A stretch of 57,643 bases of DNA from positions 1-57,643 of the forward strand of contig JBKQPR010000084.1 in the NCBI GenBank assembly GCA_052144935.1, written 5' to 3'. A program made the position numbers and the translations under genes. The notes under the pieces were generated by a model. It saw nothing but the letters and a program-made list of their open reading frames with translations, did no database searches and had not been told where the DNA came from. The stretch comes from JOPF133 sp052144935. GTDB taxonomy: Bacteria; Acidobacteriota; Terriglobia; Bryobacterales; Bryobacteraceae. Below are positions 52,781 to 57,643 of this stretch, piece after piece. Numbering within the stretch: the stretch's first letter is position 1; the number at the start of each line of letters is the position of its first letter.

Positions 52781-53262
52781 TCGGAATCCGCGAACTGCGC
52801 AAGGCGATGCATGAAATTGCTGAGCGCAAGGGCGACTTTACTCTATTCGCCGTATTCATGCCGGTTGGCGCACCCTTGATGGCAGCCGGCGACATGGGGA
52901 CGTGGGATCTTGTTGTCGCGGCTCCGTGGCTCGAAGACAGCTTGCTCAAGAACCTCCAAGAACTGCTGCCCCTCTTGAGGGAGTCGCTCGGCAGAAAGGT
53001 TGTTACGCAGTTTTCATCAATCCAACCCGTTCCCGCCGACGATCCCAGGATCCGCTTCATCCTGAAGAACTTTCGCGTGGAGGATGGCGAGTTGCCGCTG
53101 CTATATACCGATCTGCTCGGTAAGATGATAGAGCGGGGCATCATCTTTCGTTCCTGGAAGCCGCGCGCGAAGAAACCTGCCAAGCGGAAACTGCAACCGG
53201 TGGCCGCTGCCAAGCGGAAACTGCAACCGGTGGCCGTTGGAGCGTCGCGCAGCCGCGGCTGA
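52777..53262 (+). CDS. Partner protein of the HEPN gene, unknown family
   Basis: About 161 residues from the GTG at 52777, which overlaps the HEPN stop. The fold looks alpha/beta: IRELRKAMHEIAERKG, then GTWDLVVAAPWLED, then VVTQFSSIQPVPADDPRIRFILKNF and KMIERGIIFRSWKP. It lacks the GSxxxxD motif of MNT nucleotidyltransferases that usually partner HEPN. The basic tail holds a duplicated 10-residue unit (AKRKLQPVAA). A role as antitoxin or nucleic-acid binder is inferred from position only. Confidence 0.72.
   Translation: MIGIRELRKAMHEIAERKGDFTLFAVFMPVGAPLMAAGDMGTWDLVVAAPWLEDSLLKNLQELLPLLRESLGRKVVTQFSSIQPVPADDPRIRFILKNFRVEDGELPLLYTDLLGKMIERGIIFRSWKPRAKKPAKRKLQPVAAAKRKLQPVAVGASRSRG
53179..53238 (+). 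repeat. 30-bp tandem duplication inside the HEPN partner gene
   Basis: Two adjoining copies, 53179-53208 and 53209-53238, differ only at the penultimate base (GCT versus GTT). Being a multiple of three it keeps the frame and doubles a Lys/Arg-rich decapeptide. Confidence 0.85.
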
Positions 53263-53277
53263 GCACGGGCGCCGCTT

Positions 53278-56200
53278 CTACTTCACCGCCAAATTCGCCG
53301 TCTGCGAGTTCACGCCGTTCACCGAAACCACCAGCGGCTGGTAGCCGGCATTCGCCGACGATGGCACCGTCACATTGATCTGATACAGCCCGACGCTTTC
53401 CGGCGTCAGGCCGCTAAAAACAACCTGCGCGGGCACTCCGCCGATGCTCACCGACGGCGTCAGGTCGGTCGAGGCCAGCGGTTGCAAAGGGCTGGGACCG
53501 CCGGAAGAGGGGGTCTTGCTCACCGGTCCCAGGCCGTTGGCGTAGATCGTGATCGTCGAGCCGCGCACGGCCGGATTGCTCTGGCCGATCAGGTTGTTGG
53601 AGAGGTCGACCGCCACCGCCGATTGGCGTCCGCCGTCGTGGTATTGGAAGATACCAGGCGAAGCCTGCGCCAGCGGGATGGTGTAGACGGCGCTGGCCAG
53701 ATAACCGGCCTCGGCCCATGCTTTCATATTCACGAAGGACTGTCCCTGGAACTCCCAGGGGATCTGCACGTTGATCTGGCCGGGGCTTACATACCACAGA
53801 GGTCCCGGCAGGCTGAGGCCGCCGCCATCGAAGCTGACGTTGACCGCGGAAAGCGAAATCGGCAGCGAGGGCGTGGATTCCACCTGTGCGGTGTCGGCCA
53901 GGTTGTTGCCTAAGATGGAAATGTACGAGCCGGGCGCCAGGGCCTCGGCCTGGAAGCCCGCGGCATCCACCACGCCGTTGGCATTGATGGTGGGAAATGG
54001 GCGGGCATAGCCGTCGAAGCTGACGGTGAGTCCGGCGGCCGTGCCGGTGAAATACTGGTCGCCGAGCGTGGGGCCCATCATGACGTCCAATCCCGCGATG
54101 CCGGTGCGGTCCGTGGCCGAATCCGCTGCGACGATGCTGCCCCCGCCGGAGGCCACGTTGAAAACCACGTTGTAGTTGGCCACCGCCGCGCCATATTGGT
54201 CCACCACCTGCATTCCGAGGAAGAAAGGGAACTCGCTATTGGGCACCCATATGAATCCGCCGTTGGCGACGGGGTAGGAGTTATAAGGGACTCCATCGCC
54301 CACGAAATAGAGAAAAGGCGCGTGCAGCGTGGAGCCGGATCCGGAGCCGGACCCGGCTCCCGAGACCGTGAGGAAGCCTTCGTAGGATCCGGCCGCAGGC
54401 TGGCTGCCGGTGAGTTGGACGGTCACGCTCCCGGTCAGGCCCGCCGCGATCGTCAGGCTGGCGGGGCTTACCTGCAGGGCGATGCGCGAACTAGTGTTGC
54501 GCGCCTGGACGGCAACGTTGAATGTTGCGCTGGCGCTGGTGACGTTGGTGATGGTCAGGATCCGGCTGATGGAAACGGAGCCGGCGGGGATCGGCCCGAA
54601 GCTGATGGTGGCCGGGTTGAGGGTAGCGGCGGCATTCACGGCATCGCCCGCGCTCAACTGGCCCGCGCCCACCGCATTCACGCCGGCGACCGAGCCATCG
54701 GCCTCGGTGACCGTCTGCGCAGCCGTATTCACCACCGCCGATTTGAGCTGCGCCGGAGTCCATGTGGGATGAAGCTGTTTGACCAGCGCCACCGCGCCCG
54801 CCACCATAGGGACGGCATAACTGGTTCCGGACACGCCCGCGTAGCCGCTGGCGTTGTACGTGTCGCCGGTGGGGTCGAGCTTTTGCGTGGCGGTGTAGAC
54901 GTTCGTGCCGATGGCGACCATTTCAGGTTTCACCACGTTCGTCGGAGTGACTCCGAAATTGCCAATGGAAGGCCCGCGCGACGAGAAAGGCGCGATGAAT
55001 TGGGAACTGCCGCCGGAGATGACGAAGGCCGGATCGAGCGTCACGGTGGCATTGGGGTTGGCCGGCAGGTAGGCCTTGAGGTTGGCGCCATCGGTGTTGC
55101 CGATCATGACCGCCGGAATGCCGGTGTTCGAGGCGCCGATCGAGCTGTAGATGCTGTTCTGGCCGCTCAGTTGATAAATGATGACGCCGATGGCTCCGAC
55201 CGCCTGCGCGTTGAGGATCTTGTCGCTCATGGGGCAAATGCCGCCGCGCTGAACCAGGGCAATCGCGCCGATGAGAGATCCGGCGGCCAGCGAAGTGCAA
55301 GCCAGGCCATCGTTGCCAAGCTGCGCCACATCGCGAATGGGCCCACTCACCGCAACCGGGGGACGCGGGCCATCGTCAAACAGCGCCTGGATGCTTTGCA
55401 GGTTGGCCGGGATGTTCGAGCCACTCACGCGCACGGACTGAAGCAGCGCGTGGCCGTTGGTGGAGGCGCCTATCGTGATCGCCGACGGCGCCGTGCCGGG
55501 CGTGTGGATGGAGAGCTGATTGGGATAGTTCTGTCCGGTGTTGCCATCGTTGCCGGCCGAAGCCACCACCACCAGTCCCATGGCGACGGCGCTCTCCACG
55601 GCCTGCGCGTAGATATCGCACGGGCCGCCGCAATCCGCGGATACATCGAGCGGCGGGTATACGGCGGGGCTGCCCTCGCTGAGCGAGAGCGTGACCACGT
55701 CCATGCCGTCGGTGACGGCGTCGGTGAGGGCCCCGGTGAAGGCCTCGGCAGTGGCGAAATCGTCGATGGCGTAGGATCCCATCACTTTGTAGTTGCCCAG
55801 AAACGCCTTGGGCGCCACGCCCTGAATGGTCGCCGCGGGCCCGGTGTTCTCGACGCCGGCCGCAATCATGGCGATGGCAGTGCCGTGCCCCATGCGGTCG
55901 GCCGGCGAGTTGTCGTCGGGCAGCGAGTCCGAAGGATCGGTGTCGCTATCCAGCGCGACGTAACTGCGCGCCACGATCACCTTGTTGTTGGTGTAAGTGG
56001 AGACGCCCTTGGGAAATCCCACGGGCGGAGTGAGAGACGGGTCTTGAAACCCCGGATGGTTCTGATCGATTCCGGAGTCGATGATGCCGATCTTGATTCC
56101 GGCGCCGGCATTCGCGGCTCCGCCCACCGCGCTCCATGCGGCGGAGACATTTTGCAAACCGAGCGCCACATTCAGGTCGGGCTTCAGGTGCGGTGCTGGA

Positions 56201-56520
56201 ACGACGTAGGCCACGCCAGGGATATTGCGCAGTTGCACGAGAGAATCGCGGTTGGCGCGCACGAAGACGGCGTTCACCAGAATTTGCGAAGCGCCGGCCA
56301 CCGGCACGTTGCGCCGCTGCAACTCGGCGAGCACGCCGCTCTGCGTTTTTCGAATGCGCGCCAGGTGGGCCTGCGCCGCGGCGCTCCAAAGAGCCATGCG
56401 CGACTGGATCTTTCGAGCTACCGGCGGATCTTGGAGGATTACTGCGTAGTCATCCAGGCGGCGGCGCGCCTGTCCGAAGGCCAAACAGGCCAGCAGAATC
56501 AACAACGCTGCTCGTTGCAC
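53278..56520 (-). CDS. Secreted subtilisin-like serine protease with PA and Solibacter C-terminal domain
   Basis: A 1080-residue S8 protease. Signal peptide 1-18 (ALLILLACLAFGQA), an inhibitor-like propeptide at ~20-110, and a catalytic domain with D148 (KIGIIDSGID), H212 (RMGHGTAIAMI) and S567 (GVSGTSYAVPMVAGA). A PA insert at ~380-480 (GAIALVQRGGICPMSDKILNA) lies between His and Ser. Ig-like domains follow. The last ~210 residues (SAVNVSFDGGGLSL, WYVSPGQINVQIPWE, GIFQYHDGG, ITIYANGLGPV, GLYQINVTVPS) match TIGR03437. It probably degrades protein outside the cell. Confidence 0.94.
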   Translation of the reverse strand: MQRAALLILLACLAFGQARRRLDDYAVILQDPPVARKIQSRMALWSAAAQAHLARIRKTQSGVLAELQRRNVPVAGASQILVNAVFVRANRDSLVQLRNIPGVAYVVPAPHLKPDLNVALGLQNVSAAWSAVGGAANAGAGIKIGIIDSGIDQNHPGFQDPSLTPPVGFPKGVSTYTNNKVIVARSYVALDSDTDPSDSLPDDNSPADRMGHGTAIAMIAAGVENTGPAATIQGVAPKAFLGNYKVMGSYAIDDFATAEAFTGALTDAVTDGMDVVTLSLSEGSPAVYPPLDVSADCGGPCDIYAQAVESAVAMGLVVVASAGNDGNTGQNYPNQLSIHTPGTAPSAITIGASTNGHALLQSVRVSGSNIPANLQSIQALFDDGPRPPVAVSGPIRDVAQLGNDGLACTSLAAGSLIGAIALVQRGGICPMSDKILNAQAVGAIGVIIYQLSGQNSIYSSIGASNTGIPAVMIGNTDGANLKAYLPANPNATVTLDPAFVISGGSSQFIAPFSSRGPSIGNFGVTPTNVVKPEMVAIGTNVYTATQKLDPTGDTYNASGYAGVSGTSYAVPMVAGAVALVKQLHPTWTPAQLKSAVVNTAAQTVTEADGSVAGVNAVGAGQLSAGDAVNAAATLNPATISFGPIPAGSVSISRILTITNVTSASATFNVAVQARNTSSRIALQVSPASLTIAAGLTGSVTVQLTGSQPAAGSYEGFLTVSGAGSGSGSGSTLHAPFLYFVGDGVPYNSYPVANGGFIWVPNSEFPFFLGMQVVDQYGAAVANYNVVFNVASGGGSIVAADSATDRTGIAGLDVMMGPTLGDQYFTGTAAGLTVSFDGYARPFPTINANGVVDAAGFQAEALAPGSYISILGNNLADTAQVESTPSLPISLSAVNVSFDGGGLSLPGPLWYVSPGQINVQIPWEFQGQSFVNMKAWAEAGYLASAVYTIPLAQASPGIFQYHDGGRQSAVAVDLSNNLIGQSNPAVRGSTITIYANGLGPVSKTPSSGGPSPLQPLASTDLTPSVSIGGVPAQVVFSGLTPESVGLYQINVTVPSSANAGYQPLVVSVNGVNSQTANLAVK

Positions 56521-56719
56521 GATCGGTTCCTCTGCTTCCGATGTTAGCGCGGTATGGTGATGAGCGTACCCGTTTATGTGCCGGAGCCGTTATGCTATGA
56601 AAAAATCGTTTGGGTGTGACTACTTTTCGACGACGCCCCATTTGCCAGCCGAATAAAGTCGATTCTGCTCTTGCCGAACGTGGAAGGCCCAGTATTGGTC
56701 GAGATCCCCGCTCAGATAA

Positions 56720-57028
56720 ATGGCCCTGAGCTTCACGGGAACGGTGCTCAAGCGGATGATGAAGTGCGGCAATCGGCAGTGCGCCTGTCACCGTGATCGC
56801 GCCAAGCGCCAAGGGGACCTACTAACCCTCAAAGTTCAGAACAAGACGGTCGACCTAAAACTCTACCCAGAAGTGACGCCGCTGTATCGATCCGCCATCC
56901 AGCAACATCGCAAGTTGAAATCCCTGCTCGTACGACTGGAGCGACTGTCGCGGACTGCGCTTGCGCACCTCGCGCAACAGAAACTCGCGGGGCGCCGCCT
57001 GAACCAATATCCGGGGATATTTTCATAG
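56720..57028 (+). CDS. DUF6788-like small protein
   Basis: A 102-residue protein with a CGNRQCACHRD segment like the CGKPNCRC motif of DUF6788, followed by a strand pair (LLTLKVQNKTVDLKLYPEVTP) and two helices (YRSAIQQHRKLKSLLVRLERLSR). The family is small and often found near transposases; its function is unknown. The N-terminus is shorter than I would expect, so the gene may be truncated at the 5' end. Confidence 0.6.
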   Translation: MALSFTGTVLKRMMKCGNRQCACHRDRAKRQGDLLTLKVQNKTVDLKLYPEVTPLYRSAIQQHRKLKSLLVRLERLSRTALAHLAQQKLAGRRLNQYPGIFS

Positions 57029-57085
57029 CCGGCCATTCCGTGGCCACCATCGAACCCGCCTATCCCCCTGATCAGTTGGGAGATC

Positions 57086-57102
57086 CCCCGGCTCTGCCGG
57101 GG
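57086..57102. terminator. Possible terminator-like hairpin
   Basis: CCCCGGC-TCT-GCCGGGG is a perfect 7-bp stem with a 3-base loop between two convergent genes. There is no T-run on either side, so intrinsic termination is uncertain. Confidence 0.35.
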
Positions 57103-57272
57103 AGGCAGTAGAAGTTTGACGTGTCCGGGAGTATGCCGTCGTGCGCTGTCGGGCGCAACCGGCCCGATCAGCAGCGTGCGGCGCGCGGGACCGGTTACTC
57201 TTACTGACTTACCGCCACTTCGTCGTCGAAAACTAGTCACGCCCATTTGAATAACGCCGGCCCTGAGATACC

Positions 57273-57643
57273 TTACCGCTCCCCATAAGAGGCAAGCACT
57301 TCGTTCGTGAGCGCGTCATCCGCCGTGGTGGTCTTGTCGGCGGCCCGCATCGTTCCATAGACCTTTTCGGCCGCCGCGGTTCGCTCTTCAATGGCGCGCA
57401 CCACCGGCTCTGTTTTCACATAGGTGAAGATCAGTACGGCCACGGATGCCACCCCCAGCGCGATGGCAAGGTACAAGAAGACGCGCTTCCGAAGCAGCAG
57501 CGAAACCGAAGCGATCACGATGCCGATCTCGGCGCAGAGCATGCCCCATTCGTAATACTCCTGGCCTTCCACGTGTGCCTGGATTGCCGGCGTGTAGGCG
57601 ATGTCCCACTCGACGGCCGCCTGGGACTCGTTGTAATAGCGCT
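57273..57643 (-). CDS. DUF4337-like membrane protein, 5' end outside the window
   Basis: The open frame runs from the stop at 57273 to the right edge, with YNESQAAVEWDIAYTPAIQAHVEGQEYYEW upstream of the first internal GTG at 57572, so the true start lies beyond 57643. Two membrane helices follow (AEIGIVIASVSLLLR; FLYLAIALGVASVAVLIFTYV), then a soluble helical tail (AIEERTAAAEKVYGTMRAADK). The layout, with helices after a YxxWGxxAE-like segment, fits DUF4337. Confidence 0.65.
   Translation of the reverse strand, partial: RYYNESQAAVEWDIAYTPAIQAHVEGQEYYEWGMLCAEIGIVIASVSLLLRKRVFLYLAIALGVASVAVLIFTYVKTEPVVRAIEERTAAAEKVYGTMRAADKTTTADDALTNEVLASYGER

Noticed and set aside
54196..56547. 783-codon rightward frame opposite the subtilase
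   Set aside because: The subtilase triad and TIGR03437 domain are clear on the minus strand; this frame is Arg/His/Gly-rich and featureless.

Overview
The window looks like chromosome of an Acidobacteriota bacterium of the Bryobacterales/'Solibacter' type. The evidence is the high-GC, GC3-rich coding; an Oar-like TonB-dependent receptor with an N-terminal carboxypeptidase-regulatory-like domain; a remnant of the duplicated orphan MacB-like permease family typical of this phylum; a PEP-CTERM protein; a Ser/Thr kinase with a WD40/TolB-like sensor half; and a giant subtilase whose last ~210 residues match the domain known as the 'Solibacter uncharacterized C-terminal domain' (TIGR03437). No rRNA, tRNA, CRISPR or intact insertion sequence was seen.

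Region 0.5-6.2 kb: an exported sugar-isomerase-like TIM barrel, a DUF1080 protein, an intact RHH/PIN toxin-antitoxin pair, and a TPR plus DUF4331 pair. Region 6.4-29 kb is a catabolic island in which nearly every enzyme carries a Sec or twin-arginine signal: four COG3964-type amidohydrolases (one apparently dead), two SelA/DgaE-like PLP enzymes, a PIG-L deacetylase, a DUF362 protein, a TonB-dependent receptor, two tandem paralogues of unknown family, an enolase-superfamily dehydratase and an amidohydrolase-2. My reading is a periplasmic pathway that imports an acylated amino-sugar acid or similar compound, deacylates it, and removes the amine by a PLP lyase.

Region 29.3-34 kb: recJ, a small conserved hypothetical, and a minimal bacterial microcompartment operon (one BMC-H shell protein, a CoA-acylating aldehyde dehydrogenase with two encapsulation-peptide-like helices in its tail, and a TTG-start small protein), divergent from a large Ser/Thr kinase. 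Region 37-45 kb: a 2-hydroxyacid dehydrogenase, glpX, a hicBA pair whose toxin is frameshifted, a second copy of the glpX 3' end, an OmpH/Skp-like chaperone, a PIN toxin that has lost its first catalytic Asp and its start codon, and assorted membrane proteins. A perfect 16-bp parS site lies at 45015-45030.

Region 45-57.6 kb: a truncated PEP-CTERM protein, a four-gene overlapping operon (response regulator, outer-membrane barrel, cupredoxin-like protein, histidine kinase) that looks like an envelope-spanning signalling unit, a RibD/DHFR-like reductase, a HEPN protein with a coupled partner, the subtilase, a DUF6788-like small protein, and a DUF4337-like membrane protein cut by the window edge.
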